A DNA stretch of 64,000 nucleotides. Origin: Pseudovibrio sp. Alg231-02 (lineage in GTDB: Bacteria; Pseudomonadota; Alphaproteobacteria; Rhizobiales; Stappiaceae). The DNA lies in NCBI RefSeq assembly GCF_900143565.1, contig NZ_FREX01000005.1, positions 62,001 through 126,000 of the forward strand, given 5' to 3'. Under the pieces are notes generated by a model that was given only the letters and a program-made list of their open reading frames with translations, ran no database searches and was not told the DNA's origin. This document shows, one piece after another, positions 1-10,045 of this stretch. Every line of letters begins with the position of its first letter. Within the stretch, counting starts at the first letter, position 1. The position numbers and the translations under genes were made by a program.

Positions 1-136
1 CTTGATTGATAAACTGAGAATAAGCGATTTCATTTGTATTGCTTCGTGAGGTCGGATTCTGAAAGAGCTGGAACAGCGCTATCAGCAACAGACCGATAAT
101 CACCCAGAGGGCAAAATTCCGGAAATTGGTGTTCAT
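1..136 (-). CDS. ftsH: FtsH membrane AAA+ zinc protease, N-terminal fragment
   Basis: Only the first 45 codons are in the window; the gene runs off the left edge. The translation begins MNTNFRNFALWVIIGLLLIA, a short cytoplasmic start followed by the first membrane helix, then a periplasmic segment containing NPTSRSNTNEIAYSQF. This matches rhizobial FtsH N-termini, which anchor the hexameric ATP-dependent protease that degrades unfolded membrane proteins and regulators. The ATPase and zinc-protease domains cannot be seen. It follows tilS on the same strand after a 270-base gap, the usual tilS-ftsH order in this group. The gap, which I found otherwise empty, presumably carries the ftsH promoter. 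Confidence 0.88.
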   Translation of the reverse strand, partial: MNTNFRNFALWVIIGLLLIALFQLFQNPTSRSNTNEIAYSQFINQ

Positions 137-406
137 TTCGATCCCTTTACCGCAAGGTGGCGGCGATCCTCGCACGTGTCTCTGTCAAGATCATAGCGAG
201 CCCTAATGGGCTTTCTACGTTTTCCTGAGAATGACACAGATTCTTTCTCAGTTTTCTTAAGGCCAACGGAATTTTGCCGGTTACCCCTGAAAATTCAGGA
301 TTGATGCTCCGTTAATTCCGACTTTACCAGCCCAGACGTTCAAGTTGCATTCCTCTAAAGCATAAATGCATAGATTTAACAGAACGCCAGCAAAACTAAG
401 ATTCAC

Positions 407-1732
407 TCAAAATGTTCTGCTCACTGGGACCATCGAAATCCCGTAGGTCCTCGATCTTACATCAGCATCAGCTGTTGTTCGACCAATCTTCTTCCAAGGC
501 ATGTAGGATACCCCACCAGCAAAAACAATAAGCGGAGCTGTCAGAAATGCTGTTTTCAGCCAGTTAGCAGGAATTTCTAGCTCAAAATCTCCACAAAGCT
601 CTTTTTGAACATAAGTGATTTTGAAGCTTTCTGCAGAATGCGCCGCTTTATAACGCCAGCGATCATCCCATATTCCTTCATCTCCCGGCTTAACTTCAAT
701 CTCCGGCAAGCCAGCCCTACCGGCCTCTCGAAAACAAAACCAGGTAGATTCGTCATGCGGTTTCGCCAGCGCAAACCTGACCCCGCCTAGAGTGGCCGCC
801 CTGCTCCCATCTTCTGTTTTCAGAGTTTCATAAAGCCCCTCAAGCTTGGCAAGGCGCGGCATATAAGGCGCGCCAGAAATGTAGCGGACGAGCCGTCCAA
901 CCAGCCTCAAGCCAATCTCATCGGGAATGTACTCCAGACACGAACTGTCAAAACGGACGGGTCCGGCACTATGAAACGTACAGGATTTCTCAGCTACTTC
1001 ATCCACCCAAACATCAATGGCATCAGCAGCACGGGCCATGCGTCGCGCCGTGTCGGAAAGCTTCGCCGCAGTCAACCCAAGTTCGTCGAGCTCTTGCTGC
1101 GCTTGTCGAAATTTTACACGCGTAAACTGCTCATCTTCATTAGAGGGATCTTCAAACCATGGCACCTGGGCAGAATGCAAAAGCGACTTGAGCCGAACCT
1201 TGCTGATTTCGAGTAGTGGACGGCAAATCTGAAATCCATCCAACTCGCGGTCCTTACGAATACACGCAAGACCATAAACCCCACTGCCCCGCGCCAGACG
1301 TGTCAAAAACGTTTCTGCCTGATCTTCCAGATGATGACCTAGAAAGAGCCCCTCACATCCGTGGTCTTCAGCAGCCTGTCGCAAAAGAGCATGGCGCGCA
1401 TCTCGGGCTTCCGATTGGATGTTTGAAGACGGTTTCTCACCAAGCCAATGTAAGGTCTCATGTGGCACGTCAATGCGCCGGCAATACTGCGCAACGCCTG
1501 CAGCTTCGCTGGCAGCCTCAGCACGCAAACCATGATCGACTGTGAAAGCATAAAGTTCAGGAGCAGAAAACCCCAGTTCCTGCGTCCACTGCTTCAACAG
1601 GTAAAGCAGAGCCATAGAATCAGCACCGCCGGACACACCAACGGCGATCCGGCGGAAAGACTTATACTCTCCGAAAAGCTCATTCAGCTCGTCGGAAGAA
1701 AAGAGAGCAACTTGATTAGAGGCAGTTGTCAC
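407..1732 (-). CDS. tilS: tRNA(Ile)-lysidine synthase TilS
   Basis: TilS uses ATP to join lysine to C34 of the CAU-anticodon tRNA-Ile, switching decoding from AUG to AUA. The PP-loop ATP-binding motif SGGADS is at residues 34-39, followed by the LFLGHHLEDQAETFLTRLAR segment typical of the family. I chose the GTG start at 1732 because it gives 441 residues with the PP-loop at the usual distance from the N-terminus and overlaps the end of cpoB by 17 bases, which suggests translational coupling. An ATG at 1828 in the same frame would add 32 residues lying entirely inside cpoB and is less likely. Position between cpoB and ftsH fits the conserved order. Confidence 0.93.
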   Translation of the reverse strand: MTTASNQVALFSSDELNELFGEYKSFRRIAVGVSGGADSMALLYLLKQWTQELGFSAPELYAFTVDHGLRAEAASEAAGVAQYCRRIDVPHETLHWLGEKPSSNIQSEARDARHALLRQAAEDHGCEGLFLGHHLEDQAETFLTRLARGSGVYGLACIRKDRELDGFQICRPLLEISKVRLKSLLHSAQVPWFEDPSNEDEQFTRVKFRQAQQELDELGLTAAKLSDTARRMARAADAIDVWVDEVAEKSCTFHSAGPVRFDSSCLEYIPDEIGLRLVGRLVRYISGAPYMPRLAKLEGLYETLKTEDGSRAATLGGVRFALAKPHDESTWFCFREAGRAGLPEIEVKPGDEGIWDDRWRYKAAHSAESFKITYVQKELCGDFELEIPANWLKTAFLTAPLIVFAGGVSYMPWKKIGRTTADADVRSRTYGISMVPVSRTF

Positions 1733-2603
1733 GTTTTTGTTGAACCTTGGCCTGCTCCAGCACAGCAGGGGCTGCAAACTGGAAATTGGCGAGAAGCTGC
1801 TCATAAGTCTCACAAGCAGCGGGCGCATTCCCCATACCTGTAAGGGCAGTCCCCAATTTCAGCAAGCTTTCAGGAGCCAGTTCACTCTCAGGAAAATCAG
1901 TATAGCTTTTTAGAAAAGCTTGTGCAGCGTTCTCATACTGACGCTGAGCCAGCAGGCTTTCGCCAAGCCAGTGCTGCGCATTTGCAGTCAGCTCATGATC
2001 AGGATACATGCCAAGAAAAGTGTCAAAACCCTCGGTCGCGGCAGGGTAGTTACCACCTACCATCAGACCATAAACAGCATTGTAGTCCGACTGCGGATCA
2101 CCGCTCAGCAGTTCATTCACGCTGCCAGAAAACTGAAGAGAGCCAGAACTTGGTGCAGGTGTGGAACCGGTAGGCGCAGCGTTGTTGCCGCGTGCAATCT
2201 GAGAAAGATCCAACGGACCGCTATTCGTTCCCTGTGCAGGCGTATTCAACGTAGAAAGTTGCTGAGACCGATTTGTCGGAGCCGTCGTGCTCGGCTGCTG
2301 AACAACAGGAGGCTGGACAACGCGAGGTGTCTGACCCGGATTTTCCAACTGCTGCAGGCGGTACTCAACGTCCTCTTGAGAACGGCGCAGTGCATCTTCA
2401 GTCAGGCGTAGTTTGTGATTGAGCTCTTCAACCTTGCCTGTCAGCAAGCGAACCTGCTCTTCAAGTTGACCAAGGCGAGCAGTGTTCTGTGCGGTTTCAT
2501 CATTTTTAGATGAACCGAAAAGCTGCGCAGATGCTGGTAAACTTGTAGAGGTTACAAGCGCAAGAACAACAAAGCTTGTTGCAATACGTCGGTAAAGAGC
2601 CAT
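1716..2603 (-). CDS. cpoB: Tol-Pal system protein CpoB (YbgF)
   Basis: This 295-residue periplasmic protein coordinates outer-membrane constriction by Tol-Pal with septal peptidoglycan synthesis. A signal peptide (about residues 1-26, ending SLPASA) is followed by a coiled-coil segment (about 35-85, QLEEQVRLLTGKVEELNHKL) that mediates trimerisation in the family. A Pro/Ser/Thr/Asn-rich linker comes next, then TPR-type repeats over the last 130 residues (PAATEGFDTFLGMYPDHE and following). It lies downstream of pal after a terminator-like hairpin, and its end overlaps the tilS start. The order pal-cpoB-tilS is conserved in alphaproteobacteria. Confidence 0.93.
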   Translation of the reverse strand: MALYRRIATSFVVLALVTSTSLPASAQLFGSSKNDETAQNTARLGQLEEQVRLLTGKVEELNHKLRLTEDALRRSQEDVEYRLQQLENPGQTPRVVQPPVVQQPSTTAPTNRSQQLSTLNTPAQGTNSGPLDLSQIARGNNAAPTGSTPAPSSGSLQFSGSVNELLSGDPQSDYNAVYGLMVGGNYPAATEGFDTFLGMYPDHELTANAQHWLGESLLAQRQYENAAQAFLKSYTDFPESELAPESLLKLGTALTGMGNAPAACETYEQLLANFQFAAPAVLEQAKVQQKRDNCL

Positions 2604-2763
2604 TAATTATCTCCTGAGACACCCTACAGGGGCCGGGTCGGAATTTCTCATCTCTTGGCAAGAGGAAAAGACGAAAATAGGGCACACATTCAGTGTTTCT
2701 CTCCTATTTGCGGCTTCTCCCCGACCAATTTCCGTTCTCCTACAAGTTTGCAGGAGTTTCAAC

Positions 2764-2795
2764 AAAAAAGGCTCCCCCAAATTAGAGAAGCCTTT
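2764..2795 (-). terminator. Hairpin with T-tract after pal
   Basis: Read on the minus strand, AAAAGGCTTCTC pairs with GGGGGAGCCTTTT around a short AT-rich loop and is followed by a run of T. It sits 27 bases after the pal stop. It is an intrinsic terminator or attenuator that would lower transcription into cpoB-tilS relative to tol-pal. Confidence 0.7.
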
Positions 2796-2821
2796 TCTAT
2801 ATTTCAGCAAGTCAAACTCAA

Positions 2822-3304
2822 TTACTGACCGTTCAGAACTGTCACAGCACGACGGTTCTGACTCCAGCAGGAAGCCGCATTACAAACCGCAACCGGACGT
2901 TCTTTACCGTAGGAAAGAGTCTTGATGCGGGTTGGGCTAATGCCTTTTGCAACAAGGTATTCCCGAACTGCAGCTGCACGTCGCGCACCCAGTGCGATGT
3001 TGTACTGGCGGGTGCCGCGCTCATCAGCGTGACCTTCAATAGTAATTGAGTAATTTTTATAGTGCTGCAACCACTGAGCCTGCTTGTCCAGCACTGCGCG
3101 AGCAGAACCATCAATGGAGCTCTGGTTATTGAGGAAGAATACACGATCCCCAACATTCACAACGAAGTCCTGTCCAGAGCCAGCTGCAACAGAACTATTG
3201 CCACTGGTTAATTCAGGGCGTGTCTGCGAACAAGCTGCTGCGACGAGACACACAGCCACCACAGCGGCGAAACGCGCTCCGCGCGCGAACAGCGTCTTTG
3301 ACAT
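2822..3304 (-). CDS. pal: Peptidoglycan-associated lipoprotein Pal
   Basis: Pal is the outer-membrane lipoprotein that ties the outer membrane to peptidoglycan and is the partner of TolB. The 160-residue product has a lipoprotein signal with lipobox VAAAC (Cys25) and a C-terminal OmpA-like domain. That domain carries the peptidoglycan (meso-DAP) binding motif around TIEGHADERGTRQYN and the following conserved LGARRAAAVREYL helix. It follows tolB by 140 bases and precedes cpoB. Length and layout are normal for the family. Confidence 0.96.
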   Translation of the reverse strand: MSKTLFARGARFAAVVAVCLVAAACSQTRPELTSGNSSVAAGSGQDFVVNVGDRVFFLNNQSSIDGSARAVLDKQAQWLQHYKNYSITIEGHADERGTRQYNIALGARRAAAVREYLVAKGISPTRIKTLSYGKERPVAVCNAASCWSQNRRAVTVLNGQ

Positions 3305-3444
3305 TTATAGAATCTCCTGTCCCTCAAACCCCGAGGGTTAAAAAAGCCCTAGACCAACTTGGTTAAGGGTAACTTGAATTTATTGGTTAATGAAGTGCTA
3401 ATGCCCCCCAATTCCCGCAAGAAATTAGGGGCTCAGCTTTTTGA

Positions 3445-4809
3445 TTAGTCGAGCAACGGAGACCACGCTGGATCTGAAGCAAAGTTTGGCGTTTGAACCA
3501 GCTGTTCATTATAGCCGGTCAGGTCAACCGTCCAGACCTGAGGACCGCCCTGCTCGCCCACGGTATCCCGGAAGAAAGTCAACACACGTCCATTCGGAGA
3601 CCAGGCAGGTCCCTCGTTGTGATAGCCCTCGGTGAGAATACGCTCTCCCTTACCATCCGGACGAATAACACCAATCATGAAGCGCCCCTGATGCACCTTG
3701 GTAAAGGCAATCAAATCACCGCGCGGCGACCACACAGGCGTTGAATACTGCCCTGGACCAAAGGAAATGCGCGTTGCTCCACTTCCATTAGAATTCATCA
3801 CATAAAGCTGCTGAGAACCACCACGGTCACTTTCAAACACCACCTGACTTCCATCCGGAGAGAAAGAAGGACTGGTGTCAATGGCAGCTGTGTTGGTCAG
3901 ACGCGTTGTCCGGCGGGTACGCAAATCCATGAGATAAAGGTTGGCGTTGCTGCCTTGCTGCAAGCTCATGATGACCTTTTGACCATCAGGCGAGAAGCGC
4001 GGCGCAAACGTCATACCCGGGAAGTTACCAAGAACCTCACGCTGTCCAGTTTCAATGTTGAACAGGTAAACCTGCGGATTTCCACCCACATAAGACATGT
4101 AGGTCACTTCCTGTGAGACAGGAGAGAACCGAGGTGTCAGCACAAGATCATCACCACGGGTCAAGTAGCGCACATTCGCCCCATCCTGATCCATGATCGC
4201 AAGACGCTTACGGCGCGCATCCTTCGGACCACTTTCGTCAATAAAGACTACACGGGTATCGAAGTAGCCTTTCTCACCAGTCAAACGCTGGTAAACCGCA
4301 TCAGAAATGATGTGTGCCAGACGGCGCCAGTTTTCCGGTGTGGTGAAGAACTGCTGACCAATCAACTGCTGACCGGCAAACACATCCCACAAACGAAATT
4401 CTGCCCGGATCTGTCCGTTTGCCTGCTGCGCGATAGAACCAGTCACCAAAGCCTGAGAGCCAATGGTCCGCCAGTCACCAAAGCGCGGCATGGTGCCTAC
4501 ATTCATTCCCTGCTGAATATGCGCTGTCGGATCAATCGGACGGAACAAGCCCGAGCGCTGCAAATCCGCTGCAACAACTTGAGAGATCTGCCCTGCCACG
4601 TCTTCCTGCAAGCCGGAACCTGCAAAGGGAGAAATTGCAATCGGCATAGGTTCAACGTTGCCCTGAGTAATATCGAGCTCAATCAGGGCATATGCAGGTT
4701 GAGAGATCGCAGCAACAGCAACAGCAGCAGCCACAAGGCGGCATGCACGACGCCACAGCTGCTTAATTCCTGTTGTACGCATTGGGTTAAGCCCCATCAC
4801 AAAGGACAT
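3445..4809 (-). CDS. tolB: Tol-Pal translocation protein TolB
   Basis: TolB is the periplasmic six-bladed beta-propeller that shuttles between Pal and TolA. The 454-residue product has a long signal peptide ending near QPAYA (about residue 41), an N-terminal TolB domain (about 45-180) and repeated propeller blades with motifs such as [17 protein letters not shown] and [10 protein letters not shown]. The start at 4809 is supported by AAGGAGC about 11 bases upstream. It starts 28 bases after tolA in the tolQRAB-pal order. Confidence 0.96.
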   Translation of the reverse strand: MSFVMGLNPMRTTGIKQLWRRACRLVAAAVAVAAISQPAYALIELDITQGNVEPMPIAISPFAGSGLQEDVAGQISQVVAADLQRSGLFRPIDPTAHIQQGMNVGTMPRFGDWRTIGSQALVTGSIAQQANGQIRAEFRLWDVFAGQQLIGQQFFTTPENWRRLAHIISDAVYQRLTGEKGYFDTRVVFIDESGPKDARRKRLAIMDQDGANVRYLTRGDDLVLTPRFSPVSQEVTYMSYVGGNPQVYLFNIETGQREVLGNFPGMTFAPRFSPDGQKVIMSLQQGSNANLYLMDLRTRRTTRLTNTAAIDTSPSFSPDGSQVVFESDRGGSQQLYVMNSNGSGATRISFGPGQYSTPVWSPRGDLIAFTKVHQGRFMIGVIRPDGKGERILTEGYHNEGPAWSPNGRVLTFFRDTVGEQGGPQVWTVDLTGYNEQLVQTPNFASDPAWSPLLD

Positions 4810-4837
4810 AGACCTAAGCTCCTTTCAATCTCAATAC

Positions 4838-5773
4838 CTAGTATCCAAGCATATCGCGTGGATCAAAATTCAAGATGACGGTTTTCCATGCATCATATTT
4901 AGCTGCTGGCAGAGAATACGGACCGCAGCGATAGACCGCGCGTTCCGCACTGCTTGCAGCAGCTCTGAATGTCGGGTTACTGCTGGAATTCAGAACTTTT
5001 ATCTGCCCTTCAACTTCACCGGTACGGCTCAAGTTAAACTCTAGGCGAACGTTAAGATCTTCAGCACCAGCGGCACCCACAGGTGGGTTCCAGCAACGGG
5101 CAACCTGTCCGCGAAGCGCATCCAGTTCAGACTGGCTCATCTTCACGTTGGTCTGACCCAATTCGGATCCAAGAGAAGCCGGTTTTGCGGACTTCGCAGT
5201 CCCGCTCGACTTCGCATTCGTTTTGTTCAGCAAAGCCGCCATCTTCGAGTTAAAATCTTCCTTCTTCTTCGGCTCTTCCTTCTTCGGCGCTTTAGGGCGC
5301 GCTGGAGGCTTTGGCTTGGAACGTGGACGGACTTTAACGACCTGCTTCGGCTTTTCTGTTTTCTCGACTTCAGGACCAAGTTCTGCAGTCTCCGCAGGAG
5401 CCTTCTCTTTTGGCACTTCCTTTGGGGCTGGTTCTGGCTCAGCTGGTTCTGGCGGCGGCGGCGGCGTTTCAGCCTGCTGCACTTCCTTTTTCGCTTCCTG
5501 AACCTTCTTCACCTCTTTCTTAGCTTCACCGGTCTTTTTCTCCGGCTCTGGCTTTTCTGCAGGCTTCTTGGTCGGCTGCAACGCAGCCTCTTTGATTTCC
5601 TTCGCTTCTTTTGTGCCTAGCTGCAGCTTTGTCAGCTCGCTCACAGGCACAAGATCCACGGGCAGTGAATCCACCGGGGCAGTGGTCAGCTCTTTACCGA
5701 AGTTAAGCGAAACCGCTCCGGCAACAAGCACGACCACGTGAACAACTAGCGATGCGATAAGGCCTGCACGCAT
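4838..5773 (-). CDS. tolA: Energy-transducing protein TolA
   Basis: TolA spans the periplasm and couples the proton-driven TolQR motor to TolB-Pal. The 311-residue product has one N-terminal membrane helix (about 5-25, IASLVVHVVVLVAGAVSL). A long Lys/Glu/Pro/Ala-rich region (about 65-190, with repeated KKEVKKVQEAKKEV-like runs) forms the extended middle domain. A C-terminal globular domain (about 210-311) holds the conserved ARCWNPPVG motif near its start. It begins 6 bases after tolR. The low-complexity middle is expected for TolA. Confidence 0.94.
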   Translation of the reverse strand: MRAGLIASLVVHVVVLVAGAVSLNFGKELTTAPVDSLPVDLVPVSELTKLQLGTKEAKEIKEAALQPTKKPAEKPEPEKKTGEAKKEVKKVQEAKKEVQQAETPPPPPEPAEPEPAPKEVPKEKAPAETAELGPEVEKTEKPKQVVKVRPRSKPKPPARPKAPKKEEPKKKEDFNSKMAALLNKTNAKSSGTAKSAKPASLGSELGQTNVKMSQSELDALRGQVARCWNPPVGAAGAEDLNVRLEFNLSRTGEVEGQIKVLNSSSNPTFRAAASSAERAVYRCGPYSLPAAKYDAWKTVILNFDPRDMLGY

Positions 5774-5779
5774 TCCCGG

Positions 5780-6238
5780 TTAACCCTGCTCCTCTAGAGT
5801 GACGAGCCCGATGCGCTTGTATCCAGCAGCATTGATGCGACCCATAACTTTCATGATGATTCCATAATCGGCATCCTGATCACCACGCACGTAGATACGC
5901 TCGTTGTAACCATTCTCGGCAATCGCACCGAGTTTCGCGATCAACTCATCAATAGGGATTTCGGTATCCTGAATGAACACGCCCCCATCAGACTTCACCG
6001 AAATCGCTATCGGCTCAGTGTCACCTTCCATCGCTTTTGCGCGAGTTTCAGGCAGGTCAATCGGCACGCCGACAGTCAGCAAGGGAGCTGCCACCATAAA
6101 GATGATCAGCAGTACCAGCATCACGTCCACCATCGGCGTTACGTTGATCTCGCTCATCGGTGCGTGAGAATGCCTGCGGCGACCACGTCTGCCACCTGCA
6201 CGACCACCACCACCAGCTGCTCCAGTGCTCATACCCAT
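5780..6238 (-). CDS. tolR: Biopolymer transport protein TolR
   Basis: TolR is the ExbD-family subunit of the inner-membrane proton channel that energises TolA. In this 152-residue protein a Gly/Arg-rich cytoplasmic N-terminus (GRAGGRRGRRRHSH) precedes the signature INVTPMVDVMLVLLIIFMV. Asp38 in the membrane helix is the expected proton-carrying residue, and a periplasmic ExbD domain follows. The gene lies 3 bases from tolQ and 6 from tolA, so the three are surely cotranscribed. Confidence 0.95.
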   Translation of the reverse strand: MGMSTGAAGGGGRAGGRRGRRRHSHAPMSEINVTPMVDVMLVLLIIFMVAAPLLTVGVPIDLPETRAKAMEGDTEPIAISVKSDGGVFIQDTEIPIDELIAKLGAIAENGYNERIYVRGDQDADYGIIMKVMGRINAAGYKRIGLVTLEEQG

Positions 6239-6241
6239 GGG

Positions 6242-7027
6242 TTATCCTCGCTCATCAATGCGGCGGGACAAAATGGCGGAAAACTCGTCTGCAAAGCCTT
6301 CCATACGCGCGGCAAGCTTGCCGGAGTCGCTCTGCAGTTTGTTGTAAGCAATAACCGCCGGAATAGCTGCAATCAGGCCCAGACCGGTCGCAAACAGCGC
6401 CTCGGCGATCCCTGGAGCCACAACGGCAAGGTTGGTGTTCTTGGAAGCTGCAATGGACGTAAACGCATTCATGATGCCCCAGACCGTACCAAACAGACCA
6501 ACAAATGGAGCCGCACTGCCGATTGTTGCAAGGAACAACAGACGTTTTTCAAGACGCTCAACTTCACGGGAAATGGTCAAATCCATCACACGGTCGATAC
6601 GCTGCTGCAAGCTGGCAATCGCAGGCTTATCCCCTTCATGAGAGCGCTTCCACTCACGCATCGCAGCCACAAACAATGCGGACATGCCGTTATTCGCGCG
6701 GGAGGATAAAGATTTATAGAGCTCTTCGAGAGATTGTCCGGACCAGAACACATTCTCAAAACGGTTCATCTGGCGACGAGAGCGACCATACAGAACAATC
6801 TTGTCAAAGATAATCGCCCAGCTCCAAACAGAAGCAGCGATCAGACCGATCATTACAATCTTGACGACGATGTCTGCTTCCAGAAACAACGAAATGTAGG
6901 ACAAGCCCGAACCCGGAGCTGCACCCAGCTCAACAGATTGCACGTCCTGAGCCGTTGCAGCCAATGGCGTCAACAAAGCCACCGCTGCGCTCATGGCCAC
7001 AACGAGTTTCATCACCTTAGAGTTCAT
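6242..7027 (-). CDS. tolQ: Proton channel subunit TolQ
   Basis: TolQ is the MotA/ExbB-family three-helix subunit of the TolQR motor. The C-terminal half shows the family hallmark IGSAAPFVGLFGTVWGIMNAF and the last helix region IAEALFATGLGLIAAIPAV. I chose the ATG at 7027 (261 residues) because AAGAGG lies at good distance upstream; an ATG at 7111 would add 28 residues without support. The N-terminus from 7027 carries an unusual extra hydrophobic segment ending PLAATAQD, resembling a signal peptide, before the first canonical helix. A still shorter start is possible. Confidence 0.93.
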   Translation of the reverse strand: MNSKVMKLVVAMSAAVALLTPLAATAQDVQSVELGAAPGSGLSYISLFLEADIVVKIVMIGLIAASVWSWAIIFDKIVLYGRSRRQMNRFENVFWSGQSLEELYKSLSSRANNGMSALFVAAMREWKRSHEGDKPAIASLQQRIDRVMDLTISREVERLEKRLLFLATIGSAAPFVGLFGTVWGIMNAFTSIAASKNTNLAVVAPGIAEALFATGLGLIAAIPAVIAYNKLQSDSGKLAARMEGFADEFSAILSRRIDERG

Positions 7028-7272
7028 GTAATAAGGACCTCTTGCCCTGATAACCCAAAGACCTGTCCACGGTAGAACCCCTGCCATGGACACAACCAGT
7101 CTATTAAACATTTAGCAGCCTTCCTGCCTGTCGAATTTGGCGAAACTTCGACTACAGCCAGCATTGAAGGCATAAATGAAAAGACCTGTTTAAGGTTACT
7201 GAAGGATTAAAAGGTTTCCAGTCCCGTTTACTTTGAATGAATATTGGTGATTTTTCGCGATGATTATCGCGC

Positions 7273-7734
7273 TTATTCGCCGTTCATTTGGGCGACTAGA
7301 TCCTTGGGCAATCTGCGTGGTTTCCCGTCCGCAGAAATGGCCACAGCAGTCACACGCGCTTTGATCAAAACTTCGTCACCACGCATAACTCTCTGGCTTA
7401 TAAACATCCGGACACCCTTCACTTCACTGATATCCGTATGAACTTCAAGCACATCATCGATTCGTGCAGGCTTGAGAAAATCAATGTCCATATGGCGAAC
7501 AGCAAACGCCAGACGCTCCCCATGCATGCCTGAATCCAGTTCATGATGATGCACACCGCGCAGACGCAGCAGCTCAGTGCGGCCACGCTCCATGAACTTC
7601 AGATAAGCCGCGTGATAGACGACGCCGGAAAAGTCGGTGTCCTCGTAATACACACGCACAGGCAAAATATGTTCGTTACCGTCAATTCGCCCCGTCAGAT
7701 CGGGCCAATTTGCCTCAGTTTTTTTAGTGTTCAT
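7273..7734 (-). CDS. ybgC: Acyl-CoA thioesterase YbgC (hotdog fold)
   Basis: YbgC hydrolyses acyl-CoA or acyl-ACP and is genetically tied to Tol-Pal. The 153-residue product has the hotdog signature RVYYEDTDFSGVVYHAAYL, with the catalytic Asp34 and nearby His41, and the FMERGRTELLR helix. It is encoded 9 bases after ruvB and about 245 bases ahead of tolQ, the usual position at the head of the tol cluster. The gap before tolQ (7028-7272) is long enough to hold a separate tol promoter. Confidence 0.93.
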   Translation of the reverse strand: MNTKKTEANWPDLTGRIDGNEHILPVRVYYEDTDFSGVVYHAAYLKFMERGRTELLRLRGVHHHELDSGMHGERLAFAVRHMDIDFLKPARIDDVLEVHTDISEVKGVRMFISQRVMRGDEVLIKARVTAVAISADGKPRRLPKDLVAQMNGE

Positions 7735-7743
7735 ATCTGCAGG

Positions 7744-8790
7744 TCAGTCTTCAGCGTGTTGAAAAAGAGCCATCTGAGGTGCATTCGGGTTATCAGGCAC
7801 CACCAAACCAAGGTGTTTGAAAGCGATTGGCGTCAAAATTCGACCACGCGGTGTCCGTTGTAGATAGCCATTCTGGATAAGATACGGCTCAACAATCTCT
7901 TCAATCGCATCCCGCGGCTCAGAAAGAGCAGCTGCAATCGTCTCAATCCCAACAGGGCCACCACCAAAGTTCAGCGCAATCTGCTTCAGATAACGCCGAT
8001 CGAGGCTGTCAAAGCCAGCACTGTCCACTTCCAGCTGCCGCAAAGCTCGGTCAGCAAGCCCACTATCAATCTCAGCATCCCCGGCAACAATCGCAAAGTC
8101 CCGCACACGACGTAACAAACGTCCTGCAATACGCGGTGTCCCGCGGGAGCGCTTGGCGATCTCTCGTGCACCAGCATCACTCATACCGATTCCCAAGAGT
8201 CGCGCACCGCGCTTCACAATCAGCTCCAGCTCTTCCGGAGTATAAAACTCAAGCCGAACAGGAATGCCAAAGCGGTCACGCAACGGCGTCGTCAGCAAGC
8301 CAATACGGGTCGTTGCGGCCACCAAAGTAAACTTGGCAAGGTCAATCTTCACAGACCGCGCAGCTGGCCCTTCACCAATGATGAGGTCGAGCTGGTAATC
8401 CTCCATCGCCGGATACAACACCTCTTCAACCGCAGGGTTGAGACGGTGGATCTCGTCAATGAACAAAACATCCCGGTCTTCCAGATTGGTCAGCAGCGCA
8501 GCCAGATCACCCGCTTTTGCGATCACAGGACCAGACGTTGCCCGGAAGTTCACCCCAAGTTCACGCGCCATAATCTGCGCCAGCGTTGTCTTGCCAAGGC
8601 CCGGAGGCCCGACAAACAACACATGGTCCAGCGCTTCACTCCGTGCTTTCGCCGCTCCAATGAAAACCTTCAGGTTTTCACGAGCCTGCGCCTGTCCGGT
8701 AAAGTCATCCAGCGTTTGCGGACGCGTTCCGCTGTCAATCTCGTCGCCCCGAATTTCAGGAGTAACAAGGCGATCCTCACCCTCATTCAT
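7744..8790 (-). CDS. ruvB: Holliday junction branch-migration helicase RuvB
   Basis: RuvB is the hexameric AAA+ motor that drives branch migration together with RuvA. The 348-residue protein has Walker A GPPGLGKT (61-68), Walker B/IDEIH (111-115), sensor-type motif [19 protein letters not shown] and the C-terminal winged-helix domain ending in [18 protein letters not shown]. The start codon shares a base with the end of ruvA. Confidence 0.97.
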   Translation of the reverse strand: MNEGEDRLVTPEIRGDEIDSGTRPQTLDDFTGQAQARENLKVFIGAAKARSEALDHVLFVGPPGLGKTTLAQIMARELGVNFRATSGPVIAKAGDLAALLTNLEDRDVLFIDEIHRLNPAVEEVLYPAMEDYQLDLIIGEGPAARSVKIDLAKFTLVAATTRIGLLTTPLRDRFGIPVRLEFYTPEELELIVKRGARLLGIGMSDAGAREIAKRSRGTPRIAGRLLRRVRDFAIVAGDAEIDSGLADRALRQLEVDSAGFDSLDRRYLKQIALNFGGGPVGIETIAAALSEPRDAIEEIVEPYLIQNGYLQRTPRGRILTPIAFKHLGLVVPDNPNAPQMALFQHAED

Positions 8791-9404
8791 TACGCAAGTT
8801 CCTTAAGGCCGAGGCGAATAAGTTTTTCAGCGCTGGCATCTTCACCTGCTGTTTTTACAGCAGCTGCCACAGCGGCTGAGGCCTGAGCGGGCTGATAGCC
8901 GAGATTGGAAAGAGCCGAGACAGCATCTGCCACAGGCCGGTACGCCACATTTTCCGCAACGCTTTGGGAAACAGCAATGGTGTCATCTTCAACAGAGGCA
9001 AAGGCAGGCGCTTTGTCTTTCAGCTCTGTCACGATACGCTCAGCAACGCGCTTGCCAACACCCGGCGCCCGTGTGATCGCAGTCTTATCGCCCAGCGCAA
9101 TCGCGTTCGCCACTTCAGTCGCCCGCATGATGCCTAAAATGCTCAGCGCAACCTTTGCACCAACACCCTGAACGGTCATGAGTATGCGGAACCATTCACG
9201 TTCGTTGTCCTCCGAAAAACCGAATAGCTTGATCATATCCTCACGGACCATGGTCTCAATGGCCAGCACAGCAGCTTCGCCGACACGCGGCAATTGCTGC
9301 AACACGCGAGAGGGGCAATGCACCTGATAACAAACACCCTGCACATCCAGCAGTACAAAATCATCGCCGTAACTGTCGACGACACCCTTGAGTTTCCCGA
9401 TCAT
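8790..9404 (-). CDS. ruvA: Holliday junction DNA-binding protein RuvA
   Basis: RuvA binds four-way junctions and loads RuvB. The 204-residue product starts [20 protein letters not shown], the family N-terminal OB-fold. It has helix-hairpin-helix segments ([14 protein letters not shown] and [13 protein letters not shown]) and a C-terminal RuvB-interacting domain after an acidic linker. It overlaps ruvC by 4 bases and ruvB by 1, forming a tight ruvCAB operon. Confidence 0.97.
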   Translation of the reverse strand: MIGKLKGVVDSYGDDFVLLDVQGVCYQVHCPSRVLQQLPRVGEAAVLAIETMVREDMIKLFGFSEDNEREWFRILMTVQGVGAKVALSILGIMRATEVANAIALGDKTAITRAPGVGKRVAERIVTELKDKAPAFASVEDDTIAVSQSVAENVAYRPVADAVSALSNLGYQPAQASAAVAAAVKTAGEDASAEKLIRLGLKELA

Positions 9405-9922
9405 TTCAAACGCGCCTCCGCTGCGGCCAGACGGCCCGTTACACTACCTCGGTGATGACTATGGCAGATCGCAATCGCCAGTGCATCCGCCGCGTCGTCC
9501 GAGTTAAACGTCGCCTTCGGCATCAACACCTTCACCATCATACGGATTTGCTCTTTTTCCGCATGCCCGGTTCCCACCACGGTCTTTTTCACCAGGTTCG
9601 GAGCATATTCTGAAACCACGAGATTGTGCAGAGATGGCACAAGCAGAGCGATCCCCCTCGCCTGCCCCAGCTTAAGCGTAGCTCCGGCATCCTTGTTCAC
9701 AAACGTATTCTCAACCGCAGCCTCAGAAGGATCATAGCGTTCAATCACTTCTTGCAAGCCAGTGTATAACTGCTTGAGCCGTTCTGCGAGGGAGTACTTG
9801 CTGTTGGATTGTATCGTGCCGCTTCCAATGAAGCTGACGCGATTACCTTTGGCATCAATAATGCCCCAACCAGTATTCCTGAGGCCAGGGTCAACACCCA
9901 TGATTCGAATTGAATGATCCAT
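9401..9922 (-). CDS. ruvC: Holliday junction resolvase RuvC
   Basis: RuvC is the dimeric RNase H-fold endonuclease that cuts Holliday junctions symmetrically. From the ATG at 9922 it is 173 residues, the family norm. It begins [20 protein letters not shown] with catalytic Asp11. The second acidic site is in AAVENTFVN and the C-terminal acidic pair in the [13 protein letters not shown] segment. Longer in-frame starts upstream would add unrelated residues. It is divergent from the TauE-type gene at 10046; in many relatives yebC sits directly upstream instead. Confidence 0.96.
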   Translation of the reverse strand: MDHSIRIMGVDPGLRNTGWGIIDAKGNRVSFIGSGTIQSNSKYSLAERLKQLYTGLQEVIERYDPSEAAVENTFVNKDAGATLKLGQARGIALLVPSLHNLVVSEYAPNLVKKTVVGTGHAEKEQIRMMVKVLMPKATFNSDDAADALAIAICHSHHRGSVTGRLAAAEARLK

Positions 9923-10045
9923 AGAACAAACCGGTAACGAAAAATCTCCGAAGACGCTAGCCGGTAACCTCAACCAATCGCTTAATCCGTTAAAATTCAG
10001 GAGTAATCCACGCGTTCCTGCAAATCCTGCAGGTAAGGACCCGGT

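Noticed and set aside
3320-3350. CCCTC...GAGGG hairpin before pal as a tolB terminator
   Set aside because: On the transcribed (minus) strand the T-run comes before the stem, not after it, so it cannot act as an intrinsic terminator there.
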